NCBI GenBank assembly: GCA_000181795.3
Contig: CM012955.1
Span: forward strand, 1-64,000
Direction: 5' to 3'
From: Trichinella spiralis
Lineage: Eukaryota > Nematoda > Enoplea > Trichinellida > Trichinellidae
Length of the DNA: 64,000 bases
Both the position numbers and the translations under genes were made by a program. Below, one piece after another: positions 53,241-64,000 of this stretch. The stretch's first letter is position 1; each line of letters opens with the position of its first letter. The notes under the pieces are model-generated. The model had not been told where the DNA came from. It worked only from the letters and a program-made list of their open reading frames with translations, and made no database searches.

Positions 53241-54046
53241 TTTAAAATAGATAATCGATTAACTTTTAAAGAATAATTCACGTGCTCACTAAATAGTACA
53301 TGTTAATGATTTTCATGAGCTAATATTATATCATAGACCATACAGTCAATTTCATAGTTTACCTGGTAATGTTCACTGTAATATCAAGAATTATAATTAA
53401 AAGTATATCAAAATATGATTATCCAAACTCCACCATCAAATTTATGCTGAATAAAACAAATATTCTTTTATAAAAAGCAGCTGGTTTACTAACATATATT
53501 TCATATTTACATCGCTGTTTTCATGATAAATTATTAAAAATAAATTTAAATGAAATAAAGAATATTGTGACTGTTCATAATGACTTTATTTCATCTTGAA
53601 AATCTTATTTTAGATACAGTACGTCAATATTAAAAATGCTTGCTTTATTCTACATACTTAGTATCGTATAAAAGCGATTGACTGTAATTTAATGAATTTA
53701 AAAAGAAATTTTTTTTATATATAATTTATAAATTATATGTCATTTTCATATTAATAATTAAAATTATAAAATTAATGATTTAATAAAATTCAGATGTTTG
53801 TGAAGTAAATGGAATATTGTTGTTAATAAAAGGAGCAAAAAATATAGGAACCAAATCCAGAATTATTCAAGTTAAACCATAAAGGGAAATATTCCACTAA
53901 GTATTTTAATATACATAGTTTTTTCTAATCATATCACTGAGTACTAAGTAATCGAAGGTAAAATGTCATTTTGAGTACTGTACATTCATGGTAATGTTAT
54001 TAATAAAATCTAGCCTAAAAACTAAATAATTAGTTCCATACTTTTT
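53241..54046. promoter_or_regulatory. Divergent intergenic region MCEE/PTCD2
   Basis: The 822 bp between the two opposing start codons must hold both promoters. It is AT-rich; no TATA box or other element can be singled out. An acceptor CTTTTTAG ends at 54048, 14 nt before the PTCD2 ATG. Confidence 0.5.
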
Positions 54047-54062
54047 AGATTGCTCGTTTTTC

Positions 54063-55646
54063 ATGTTCAGTAAAAATATATTCAAATTATTTTTTAACCT
54101 GCGACGTTGTAGACAAGGTACGTAATGAATATATGAGAAAACGATGAAATGAATTTTGAATATTCGAATTGTAGAACGATTTCTTTTTACTGATAAAAGT
54201 CTTGGCCTTACTGATTTCGACATATTCCGAAATGCACGTCGAAGAAAGTTGAACATTTCACAAGGTTACAATGTTCAATGTTAGCTGATAGTTGTATCGG
54301 AAAAAATTGTTTTTTCTTTCTTATTTAGAGCAATTTTGGAATAGAATGCAGCATTATTTCCTTCCTAACAACACTTTGTTTATTTACACTGAAGATTTGA
54401 AAAATGCCGTATGTCTTGCTGAAACAGAAGAACAGATTCATATTGTTACAAAAATGTGTTACCGATATAATGATCAGAGTCAGCGCATGAAAATATTTAT
54501 TTATCAGTTTGGATCTGTAATTATGCGAATGCTGCATTGTGCTAAGAAACCAGATCTGGCTTATGATTTAATATCAGATCCTGTATGTTTTTGTGTAAAC
54601 GATGAGACAATTTTCTGCGTTAGCATTTAAAAATTATTTTTCTAATTATAATTCATCTTATTTATATTACTTGTTTAATTACAATCGCTTGGTATTCTGT
54701 TGCAGCAAAGTTACATCATACTTTTAGGCGCTGAGCAATTTCTTTAATCATCCCATGTGTTTCACCGTTTGTATGGATTTATTATATAAAGAAGAACGTT
54801 ACCAGGCGATAATTGATGTTTGGAAAATTTATGAAAATAGCGACTGTATGCTAAAAAATCCATATCCAAGATCCTTGCAAATTCTCACCACTGCTGCATG
54901 TTATAAAATGGTAATATTCAAGATGCTTCTGCATATTAATTTTTATTGCATTCATATCATAGGCAACGGAGGAGGCTTGTGAATTCGGCCTGCAGTTTCT
55001 TGGTAATTGCATCACTAAGGTTCCAGTACCGGGAAAAGCTTTAGCAATGATGAGTGCATTGTGCTTAAAGATAGAAAATCCCAACATGTCATATGAAATT
55101 TTAATGTTAATGAAGAAGCCAGAGGATAACGTTTTAAGTCGTGGTTTACTCTGTTATGCTTTGAAAAATTTGAATCGGCTGCACGAAGCTATTCAGTTAC
55201 TTGAGCAACTTATTGTTACTGATTTGTCTTCTCCAACGACAGATTTCAAAATATCCGCATGTGTACTTGAAGATTTATCGAAAGCCGTAGGTGAAATGGC
55301 GGATACAAATTTAATTAAGAGATTCAAAAGAGTACATTCACAACTGAAGCAAAGTAACAACATTATAATAACTTCAATTGACGATCTTTTATGTGCACCA
55401 GTTCATATGCAGCCATCATCGCAACAAGAAGGTAGTTTTTTCTCATTATGCTGTTTTGTTTTGGGAAATTCATTTTCATGTGATTTAGACACATCGTTAC
55501 AAGGCGATCCGTTGAATTCTAATAACACATCTCAAAATGCTTCTACTCAAAGTGCGATTTTACATAAAAATCGAAGCTACACAAGTGATAAAATTGTTGA
55601 ACTGCTCGCGAAAAGAATTCGATCCGAAGGACCATATGAAAATTAA
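54063..55646 (+). CDS. PTCD2: Pentatricopeptide repeat domain protein 2, mitochondrial
   Basis: Six exons: 54063-54117, 54175-54264, 54329-54582, 54728-54910, 54963-55431, 55489-55646; 1209 nt, 402 aa (human 388). PTCD2 acts in mitochondrial RNA processing, notably of cytochrome b transcripts. The N terminus MFSKNIFKLFFNLRRCRQ is a basic amphipathic targeting sequence. Exon 2 carries ERFLFTDKSLGLTDF, matching the RYLLTD start of the mature family. Later landmarks are FGSVIMRML, FFNHPMCFTVCMDLLYKEER, ILTTAACYKM and EEACEFGLQFLGNC. PPR helices are degenerate, as in the family. The last intron (55432-55488) is 57 nt with no in-frame stop, so retention would add 19 residues. The C-terminal tail past it is not conserved by eye. 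Confidence 0.9.
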
Positions 55647-56427
55647 TATGTTCATGTTGTTCATTATGCAGGCATGAGCGTAACAGTATGATTATGATTA
55701 ATTATCATTACTTGGCACAGTATTTTCGTGCAGTGCATTCAACTCGAATATATCGCATAAAAGCAAATAGTTGTATTGTCCTTTGAATAAACAGAATCCA
55801 TAAACCTATTAGTTGGTATTATTTGCATGAATGCAAATATACATTTGCAACAATATGCCAAGCAGGCAATGTCGCAAGTGGAAGTTGGCGTGTCGGACTC
55901 CATTTCAGAACTACCACATCGGTCACTGCAATTTGCAGCGATCTTTTGACCTCTTTCACGCTGCGAGGAAGAGATTCAGGATAACAAAAAAAACAACACA
56001 GTAAGTTAAAACATGTATTAGAACGTGCTACCGTCACTAATCATGATTAACAATACCATGAGCGACAAACAGACGATCACCAACACCACCAGAATCAACA
56101 ACGTCTCTCTTCTACGCTAACTCTCTACCATAACCTTTTTGACAATCAAGTGCCACATGAATCCTTTCTGCCGATCGGTTTTCTCATCATCCTGCAGTGG
56201 AGGTTCTCGTTCTGCCGTGTCTGGAATGGGTGATATTTAAGATTCCCTACCACAGGACACTCAGCACCTGGGTGTCTGGTACAAATATAATTTACAGTCG
56301 AAATTAACTTCATTCACAGATTTGCATAAATTATTTATTTATTTTTTTTCATCAATATTTCTAAAAATCATTGCATGAACGACTATTTTCATTGTTTTCT
56401 GCAACTTAGCAAACAGAAAATTTTATC
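55647..56427. other. Downstream of PTCD2; region of higher GC, no gene assigned
   Basis: Part of this stretch (about 55850-56280) is richer in GC than its neighbours and has a minus-strand frame (55819-56037) containing DVVVLK, loosely like the C-terminal region of Pao-type retroelement polyproteins. The likeness is too weak for a call. Confidence 0.4.
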
Positions 56428-56615
56428 ATGGCTACTTGTTTAATTCAAAAAACTACACATCGTAAATCCACTGAAGTGCAGTTGTTGCATTTTCTTTCTT
56501 TATACAGTTAGAAACTGTACATGAAGAGCTAAAAATACTACGAGATTGCTTTTCAAATTTAGATGCTGTTCCTCAAAAATATCAATCCAAAGATCTTTTT
56601 AGCCATGCATTCTAA
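56428..56615 (+). CDS. Possible small gene or terminal exon, unrecognised
   Basis: A segment starting after TTTATACAG at 56508 encodes LETVHEELKILRDCFSNLDA and 15 more residues to a TAA at 56613-56615, a charged helix-like sequence. An ATG at 56428 opens a 16-codon frame (MATCLIQKTTHRKSTE) ending at a GTGCAG donor-like site. Joining the two would need a 32-bp intron, shorter than any other here, so the 5' part is doubtful. If real it encodes about 51 aa. It lies between PTCD2 and MAF1 on the same strand. Confidence 0.35.
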
Positions 56616-57065
56616 AACGTTCTTGAAAACAATGCTGATAATAAACCAACGAAAATATTTAACTGTGTATTAAATGCGGCTTTGTTATCAAAACGCTGTC
56701 ATGATTACATGTGACAATTATTATTTTACAGACTAAATTCATTTAATATTATTATTTAACAAATGTGTCACAAAATAAATAATCATGTTTTATTAAAGTA
56801 CTTACGTTATGTTTACTGTAATTAGTACTGTAAATATAGCATTTGTTGTTTACATTCATTTTAGCTGGTAAATAGAAGGTTTATTGTTGTTTCCAGTTGC
56901 TTAGTATAACTTATTTTTGCATGTTATTTAGCTTATTGTTATTTAACACATCAAATTCAAATGAGCGATCTTATAATAAGTCATATGTAATTATATTTTT
57001 ATATATTATAGTCACGTCGGTACGATCACGATCTCTTCATTTTGGTCAAGTTGGTGGAATTCAAG

Positions 57066-58163
57066 ATGAAATTGCTAAACGATTATGCTTACGGACCTCT
57101 CAGAGAAATTTTCAGTGACAATGCAATAGACTGCAACTTTGATGTCCGGTACTAGTAGCATCTGAAATCGGTTATTTTTTTACTATTCGCTTTGATAAAT
57201 TTAGGTTAGAGACTTATTCTTGCAAAATGGTTTCCGAGGATAAACGTCGGTTTAAAGAGTTTTTAAAATCCATTGGTCCCAATGCTACTCCTCATGATTC
57301 GCAGGTTCTTGCCCCTTATGAAGAACTCAGTCCAGATTTAAGGAACAATCGTCGCACGATGCCTGTCGAACGTACAGAAAGTGGCGGTGAAGTAGTGCGT
57401 AAAGTTTTTTAAAATTTCTACAGTGAAATTATTAACTTTTTTGTTATTCAGTGCTATCGTTACACAATAGAAAATAAAAGACTGTTTTATTTACTGGAAG
57501 CTCTTAGCTTTTGCTTTGAAGATTACGATTTTATGAACACGAAAAGCACCAGGTTTTGTCTTGTGCAGTCATTTCAAGTAAGGTGAAACGTTTATTAAGG
57601 TTGCATATGTTCAGATGTTTGTTTGGTTGTGTTGTAGGACGTGCAGAATAGCGTAAATTGGAAGGTGTTACCTTTCTTTCGCCATTATCGTTACATCAGT
57701 CGTTTTATTTGGAACAAAATTAAAGAGGTGATTGATACTGACCGTTGTGTGTTTTATGGGTAAGAAATTAGAGCTTTATTTTTTACACTGATAAATTTCC
57801 GCTGAACAATTTTGGTGTTGTTCATATTTATCATGTGTAAAAAATTGGATAAAGTGACATGTTTTAAGCAATTTGATAACGGTTTAGATATATACCAGAA
57901 GAAGGTGACCCGATATGCGAGAATTCTTGTCTTTCGTCATCTACTTTTCTGATGTACAATCCGTATTTGAACCGAATCTTGGTCTACTGCGTTCGTTTGC
58001 TGATGTTTGTACTATCATTGCTATTTTTTGTCTTTATTTGTAATATGGTTTTGAAATTTAGTCCGCCGATGATTTCTGGCAGTTCATAAATGAAGTGAAT
58101 GACGAACATTTAAATGTGAACGAAGCCAAAGAAAAATTCAGGAGCATACACAGTTTTATTTAA
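57066..58163 (+). CDS. MAF1: MAF1, repressor of RNA polymerase III
   Basis: Six exons: 57066-57148, 57205-57391, 57452-57577, 57638-57759, 57888-58008, 58062-58163; 741 nt, 246 aa (human 256). MAF1 represses Pol III transcription of tRNA and 5S genes downstream of nutrient and TOR signalling. It starts MKLLNDYAYGPLREIF, followed by LETYSCKMVSEDKRRFKEF (human MAF1 has ESYSCKM and then FKQF). Next are RLFYLLEALSFCFEDYDF, NSVNWKVLPFF, DVIDTD-like acidic helix sequence, LMYNPYLNRILVYC. The acidic C-terminal tail of human MAF1 is replaced by a short charged end. The exon 5 donor (58008, TTT|GTACTA) was chosen over TGC|GTTCGT at 57990 by alignment and intron length; both keep frame. AG at 57010-57011 precedes the ATG by 54 nt. 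Confidence 0.93.
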
Positions 58164-58517
58164 TAATATATTTGCCTAATGTGAATTGTCACTGCCGCTT
58201 CTAAAGATTCTCTTTTTTTTGAATGATTCGAAAAGTAACTGATCTCTTTAAAGCGGCAGCATTTTTAGTATTCTTAAACTTATTAATGAACTGGCATTGT
58301 GTTTTAACATCTCACTAAGAAATGCAACGTATTTTATTTTGAATTTTAATCTTTCACTGAACTACTTATTTTATACAGATGGACAATGTTTTGTAGTATT
58401 TGTTAGTTGAAGTCACTTAAGAGTAAAATTTCATTTTTACTTTTGATATTATGCCTTTTATTTTTGCTGTTTAGTCACGAAAAATACATTTTATAATGTG
58501 AATTACTATGTTAGCAT
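58164..58517 (+). promoter_or_regulatory. 354-bp MAF1-archease interval with a strong acceptor
   Basis: A pyrimidine-rich CCTTTTATTTTTGCTGTTTAG ends at 58474, 43 nt before the archease ATG. No clear donor for a cis first exon was noted nearby, so spliced-leader addition to a downstream operon gene is plausible. Two short upstream ATGs (near 58496 and 58508) are out of frame. Confidence 0.45.
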
Positions 58518-59124
58518 ATGCATAAATTAAGCTATTTTGAAGCCTTGATACCAATGCTAAGTGATGGTAGTGAAGAGCTTCCTATTGAAGAAGATGCATT
58601 AGTGCGTAGCAGTACAGATTGCCCGTTTAATGCTACTATAAAATATGAGCATCTGGATCACACGGCAGATATCATGCTTCATGCGTGGGGTGATAATTTA
58701 ATTGAAGCGTTCGAACAAGTGCGTGTTGTTTAATGAAAACTTTTAAAGTTTAAAGAAATATTGAAATGGTTTCTGTTTTTAGGTAACCATGGCAATGTTT
58801 GCGTATTTGACTGATTTGAACAAAGTTGATGCATGCTTTTCATATGACGTTGAAGTGCGAGGCAGCGATGAGAAAACAATGCTATTTGATTTTTTAAACG
58901 AATGGTTTGCTGCATTCAATGGCGAGCCGTTTTTTATTCCTCGTTATATAAAAATTATTTCTTTTAATCTTACGGATGGCTACATGACAGCTCGTGCATG
59001 GGGAGAATCATTTGACGTCTCCAAACACATTCAACGCATGGAAGTGAAAGCAGTTACGTTAAACAACATGAAGATTGTAAAGAAAGACAATGGCTATGAA
59101 ATTTTTGTTGTTCTTGACATATAA
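58518..59124 (+). CDS. ZBTB8OS: Archease, tRNA-ligase (RtcB) cofactor
   Basis: Two exons, 58518-58718 and 58783-59124, give 543 nt and 180 aa. Archease activates the RtcB tRNA ligase complex, aiding its guanylylation and turnover in tRNA splicing and XBP1-type RNA ligation. Signature HLDHTADIMLHAWGDNLIEA (residues 45-64) carries the conserved Asp47 and Asp51. AMFAYLTDL, FDFLNEWFAAF, PFFIPRYIKI and VKAVTLNNMKI follow, and the C terminus FVVLDI holds the conserved terminal Asp of the metal site. The N terminus, about 40 residues before the core, is divergent. The start is the first in-frame ATG after a TAG at 58512. It follows MAF1 on the same strand. Confidence 0.95.
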
Positions 59125-59736
59125 TTTTTGTAATATTTAAAATATCTTTGATTTTAAAAGGAAAGTATGTTCTGTTGTTCTTTGCAGCCGTGTAGAAGTG
59201 CGAAAAATCAATTTTACTGTCTTGATTATCAAACACTGAATCTGGCAACAAATTTTATCATGAAATATTAAATAAAATAAAAACTAATTCGTGTCTTTTT
59301 ATTATTTTTACAAAAAAATTGAATTTATTGTTCAAGAAGAGTGTAAGAAAGTTTTTCCGTCTCTATCTAATTGCTTTACGATTGAATGACCGGAAGTTGT
59401 CGAGTATGCTGCATTCACTAAAACAGATTAGATGCTATTCTATGGTTATAGCAATTTTTGGTAGTATTTTTATTGAGCAGATGAATAATAATACTTTGTT
59501 CGTGTAAAATGGCCTGCATTTTATTGAAAATGCAATAAAACATTGTAAAGTTTACATCAACTGAAAACCGATGACGATGATGATGAACAGTAATAAAATA
59601 ATAATAATAATAATACTATGTACAGTTTTAAAATGACACTTGATCGATGGATGCCAAATGAAAACAACCAAATAAAAGATGAAAAATTAGAGGAATTCCT
59701 TTTTTCTTTATTAAGGCACCTCAATAAATGCTAAAA
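59125..59736. other. Convergent spacer, archease / Neto-like gene
   Basis: 611 bp of 3' flanking sequence for both genes. It contains an (ATA)n tract near 59596-59615. A plus-strand frame at 59319-59507 has no recognised family. Confidence 0.5.
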
Positions 59737-62590
59737 CTAAACAACTGTAGGTTTCAAACCAAGATCGTCAGTTGTAGTTTTGTTGGTATTAGATGGACAG
59801 TCTACTGTTTTCATCTGATGATCATCAATTTCAATTTCTTCTTCATCACTAACATCAGACGGTCTAATGCGAACAGTAACAATGTCGCTAAATTCCACTC
59901 TTTGTTTGGAAGTTTTCAGTTTTGAAGAAGAATTAATAGTTGACTGTTTGGAATTTGCTTGACTTTGTAATTTGATATTGCTGCAACGCAGCTGATCATC
60001 ATCATCATCATCTTTCGGTTCATTTGGATGAACCATTTCAGCCGCCAAACGATCCTGTTGGGCTGATGATGATGACGAATGACTTTTTAAAATGCATTTC
60101 AAATTGTTTGGATTTTTTGTTTCTTCTTGAGCAAACGATGAACAAGCATGCGGCTGACAAGCAGCCGATTGATAAAGTGAACACTGTGCCACCGTATTTT
60201 GCCTTGCTCTGCTACTCTTTTGCTGTTGCTTAAAATTACTCGTTACCGGTAATGATTTTTTAATTCTTTTCTTCGTGCAATTTGTAGGCTCAGATTCCGT
60301 ATCAGCACTTGTTTCATCGCTGAGACTTGTCACTAGCAGTTGAGTTGGTGCAAAAGTGAACTGATGCAAATCGGTTCGCTGTTGCCATACAGCTGAAGGT
60401 TGATAAGCATACGTTGGAGATGAATATGATGACGGTGGAATGCGTGAACGTAGTATGTCAGAATTGTTGGCCAATTGAATGTCCGATTTGAAATTCACCA
60501 CAACCCCTGCCGCGTGTTCATTTGGATGGAATGTTAAAGGCGCAACATGATTCTGCTCCTCGTAACCTTTCCTACGCCTGTATGTACCACTCTGTAAGCA
60601 TGCATTATCATCCATTGTCGTGGTATTGTCCTTGATTTCACCAGTCACTTTTTTCGGACCATCGTCCAATATTTCATTCAAACCATCTGCACATTGATCC
60701 GACTTTGGTTGCCAAATTAAATCACCCTTTTCAGATATATCTTCATTCATTGCACGTCGTGAAGTTAAGCTTCGACCATTGATCAATCTGTCAAGTTGTT
60801 TTCGACTATGGCATCTTTGCCAATAAACTACACTTAATATTACAAAAATCAAAAGTACCAAAACAAATATTCCAGAAACAAGAAGCTCTTTGGAATAACC
60901 TGAAACAACGACAACAACAAATACAGTTAAAATTCACAAAATAAAAGCCAACAAACAAAAATATTTACAATTCTCTTCATCACTATTATCGAATTCTGCA
61001 CAATTTGGTATTCCATCGCAAACAAGGCTATTTTCAATGCAATATCTTTTTCTTTCTGCACAAATATTTTTCCCCTCATCAATACAATACTCTCCACCTC
61101 GACAATAAAAACTAGTACAATCAGCTGAAAATGATAAAGCTTATTTATTACACGTGTCTGCGTATGTGTGCTCAATTCAACAAGCAGAAAATTTTCACTT
61201 GCCATCTATTGAAACTTCTGTCCATACCAAGTAGAAACCGATCACGGAACCAAATTCTTGTCTCTTATATTTCATTTGTTCCGGCGCAGGTTTCGATGTT
61301 TTAAATCTGTTATTTCACCTTCTCTAACTTATTGTGACCACGTTCAATACAATCAAATTTGCATACCTAATGTGTATACGATTTCTGTCCGACATGTATG
61401 ATTTGTCGCCCTCTTCTCGGTAATATTTCTCTTCTCCACAAAAACGTACACGCTGACTTTGACTCAGTGCAGCTTCTTCGTTCGGATTATAATGAGCATA
61501 ACCATCTATCACTTCCAGTTGAGCGTCTTCGCACCGAACTCAAATTGCAAAACCATTCTAATTTATACAATATCTAATAGCATAATAAATGACACTTACA
61601 TCCAGGTGTCAGCTGCAGTTCGAGTATTTTAATAAATATCTGTTTGTCGGGTCTGACTCGAATTACCCAGTTGCATTCAACATTTTCTGGATATTCTGTA
61701 AAAATTGCATAACAACAAAACTAGTTAAGTAAACCATACTATATGAACCATGAAATTTCAATTAATGCCTAATTTAATTGTTAATAAATAGTATAGACAT
61801 TTTGACCATTATTATACCTAATTCGATATCAATAATAAATAATAGAAGTTGATTTGAATTGAAAAATCATAATTACAACACCTAGCGACTGCTTTGCAGG
61901 CTATTCAATTTTGAAATATGAACATTTACTTTCTGGATATTCAGGACTTTTAATAACTCCTCCGTGAATGCCTTGAGCAAATCCACCGCAGCCGACGCTA
62001 TGAGGGTTCGATTTGCCTGGATAATGGCTCATCGGAGGTTGAACTTCTCCTGAAAAAATGTTCAAATGAAAGTAAAAAAGCAAAAAAAAAACAAACAGGT
62101 GTCAAAAATGACAACATACTTTCATTTATAAACATAAAAACACCTGAAAATCCTTGAAAATGCTTGCTAAAGGAAGATTGGAAAATTATGTCAACGGAAC
62201 GTTGCATAGTTTTGAAATCTGGCGGCTTCTTATTACCGCAATAACGGCCACTAATATGCTGCACGTTCTGACGATCAATAATTATTACTTCTACATAATC
62301 ATGAAGGCACCTTCAATCATTATACATTTAGAATAAAATTCATAACGGAACTGTCAAAATTATATTTTAAAATGTATAACAAAATGCGCAATATCACTTT
62401 CACCTTTGATATGGTAGCGGACCTTCGAGATGAAAATCACTCCATAAAATCCAAACCACTTGATCTCGTCTACCTCTGAAACGAAAACGGCACCGAGTAT
62501 CTGCAGGATATGTATTCGGATAGCCTGGCGTGGCAAATGTACCATTGATAGTTTTATTTCCATCATACAAAAATGAGCATTCTTCGACTG
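59737..62590 (-). CDS. Neto/SOL-2-like CUB-CUB-LDLa transmembrane protein (5' end missing)
   Basis: Eight exons in the window: 62404-62590, 62144-62310, 61930-62049, 61600-61695, 61367-61538, 61203-61306, 60969-61124, 59737-60899; all phases close. CUB1 runs from VEECSFLYDG through TPGYPNTYPADTRCRFRF and CLHDYVEVIIIDRQ to SGRYCGNKKPPDF. CUB2 runs from GGVIKSPEYPEKYPENVECN through LEVIDG and RVRFCGEEKY to VIGFYLVWTEVS. The LDL-receptor A module spans DCTSFYCRGGEYC to CDGIPNCAEFDNSDEENC. A membrane span (LLVSGIFVLVLLIFVILSVV) and a cytoplasmic tail of about 360 aa follow. Neto proteins are auxiliary subunits of glutamate receptors and act at synapses. The tail has a D6 run, an RVEF motif (PP1-docking type) and ends PTVV, a class I PDZ ligand form. 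The intron at 61125-61202 has a GC donor. The signal-peptide exon is not found and may lie beyond the window. Confidence 0.88.
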
Positions 62591-64000
62591 CTAAAACTTT
62601 TATACTTTGTTATCTATTTATTTATTTGCATCAGTTCAAATGTACTTGTTACAATGAAAAACTAAAAAATAGATTACTTTGATTCATTCTTTAAACGTAC
62701 TACTAGCTCATACTGAAGCCACAAAAGATTTTCAATTGAAAATGATTTTGAAATCAAGCACTGAACAAAAAATTTCTTTTAATAACATCAAATACATTTC
62801 AAATGACTACCAGTTAACTAGTTTCAAACAAGTATTCAAAATTGATTTACAAATTTCAAAACTTCACAAGCATTTGTCATATAAAATAACTACAGTTTTA
62901 TTTGATTTTAATTTTTCATTCATTTGTACACTTCATAAGTCATTTTATGCAGGGTAAATTTTCCTTAGTTAGCCTTCTCTAAATTCAATTCATTTGAGAC
63001 GAATCAGGCTCTCTTGGGTGTTAGTAAATTGCATTACTCATCGAGTAAAGACTTGAACTCTAACGCTAAACTTACATTATGATTTTAATTCGATGAAATC
63101 TGCGCCGTGTACTAATTTGAAATTTTAAAAAATCCATATTTTGAATCACTTTGAATAACCTTATTTTCATTTAGATACGTAAAATATTACGTGGAAAAAT
63201 TCGAATCACAATTTTTCGACGTAAAAATTTGAAATTTTCAAACAGAAAATAATGCAAATTTATTACAAATAAAAAAAGAAAAATAATTTTCTTCTTATAC
63301 CTACACCTATACTGATATTCATGTTGTTAGCCAATGTGATTGTATTATAATAAAAAAAGTTGAATCAATCAGCTCATCACATGCTACGTAAAACTGTTAA
63401 TCCGTCAACATTGAAGCATTGCTTATGTAAATTATCCTTTCTATAAAATTTTAGCGATATATGGTACGTATGTATAGCATCATGATTAAGCAAGAAATGC
63501 AACGTCGCTTAGAAAATAAAATACAAGAGATATTTCTTTACTAACATCAGTTTATAACTGTTTACATTAACTGAAGTATAATTCTTAGAAGTTTCAATAA
63601 TTGATAATATTCCATAAAGTCTAATAATATTAGTTGTTTAATAAAATATGTTTTATAACAATGTAATAGTATTTAATAATATATTTAAATTGAATGCAAT
63701 TTCACTTCCACTTGAAATAAAATTCAATAAAATAATACGTTTGTTTGGATTTCACTAACTAAATTCATACAATGAACATTATACAATGAATGCTGTGGTC
63801 AAGAAGCATTTATATCAATGCTACCAAATGCTTTTAGCCAAAATTATACTTGTATATCAGTGATTCATTAGAAACATTATTGCTTTAAAATATATTTATT
63901 ACAAGGCTTATAGCTGTTTGCTCATACAATATAATGTGCAAAATAGTTTCCTTCACTGCGTAACAATTTCTTGATTATTTATTACATCACATTTTTTCGC
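62591..64000. other. 5' intron or upstream region of the Neto-like gene
   Basis: AT-rich. The CUB1 exon starts in phase 1 after a TTTTAG acceptor, so at least one upstream coding exon (signal peptide) must exist. No convincing hydrophobic ATG-led exon was found here. Confidence 0.5.

Noticed and set aside
55819-56037. Possible Pao-type retroelement remnant (DVVVLK)
   Set aside because: Likeness is limited to a few residues; no neighbouring integrase or protease sequence was found.

Overview
The window is AT-rich eukaryotic nuclear DNA. It carries intron-bearing animal genes with many introns of about 48-70 bp, AG acceptor-like sites just upstream of most start codons (as expected for spliced-leader trans-splicing), and a decayed piggyBac transposase of the PGBD type abundant in Trichinella. 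I infer a clade I (Dorylaimia) nematode, most likely Trichinella or a close relative. The genus is inference; no marker gene was compared.

Layout. 1-167: edge of a GC-rich 62-bp tandem repeat. 1.4-2.8 kb: relict piggyBac element. 6.65-20.37 kb (minus): PHAF1 (C16orf70 family), 13 coding exons rebuilt here; its 9.66-kb intron 9 holds an intronless LRR transmembrane gene on the plus strand (15.7-17.5 kb) and two weaker plus-strand loci, one with an insulin A-chain-like cysteine pattern. 21.6-24.65 kb (minus): RAD21 cohesin kleisin, 9 exons. 25.3-26.3 kb: GC-rich solo LTR with an exact 5-bp target duplication. 27.5-29.3 kb (plus): SLC25A42-type mitochondrial CoA carrier, 7 exons. 31.9-32.6 kb (minus): neuronal calcium sensor of the NCS-2/neurocalcin type, 3 exons. 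32.6-48.5 kb: AT-rich stretch with no supportable gene. 48.5-50.45 kb (minus): unrecognised two-exon gene with a coiled-coil-like C terminus. 52.2-53.2 kb (minus): methylmalonyl-CoA epimerase, 5 exons, head-to-head with PTCD2 (54.06-55.65 kb, plus, 6 exons). 57.07-58.16 kb (plus): MAF1, 6 exons, followed 354 bp later by archease (58.5-59.1 kb, plus, 2 exons). 59.7-62.6 kb (minus): CUB-CUB-LDLa-TM protein of the Neto/SOL-2 type, lacking its 5' end.

Themes. Three genes encode mitochondrial proteins (SLC25A42, MCEE, PTCD2), two of them divergently paired. MAF1 (Pol III repressor) and archease (tRNA-ligase cofactor) are adjacent on the same strand and both act in tRNA biology. NCS-2 and the Neto-like protein are expected in neurons. 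All exon models were built by eye from splice signals, reading phase and remembered family sequence; phases close at every junction given.
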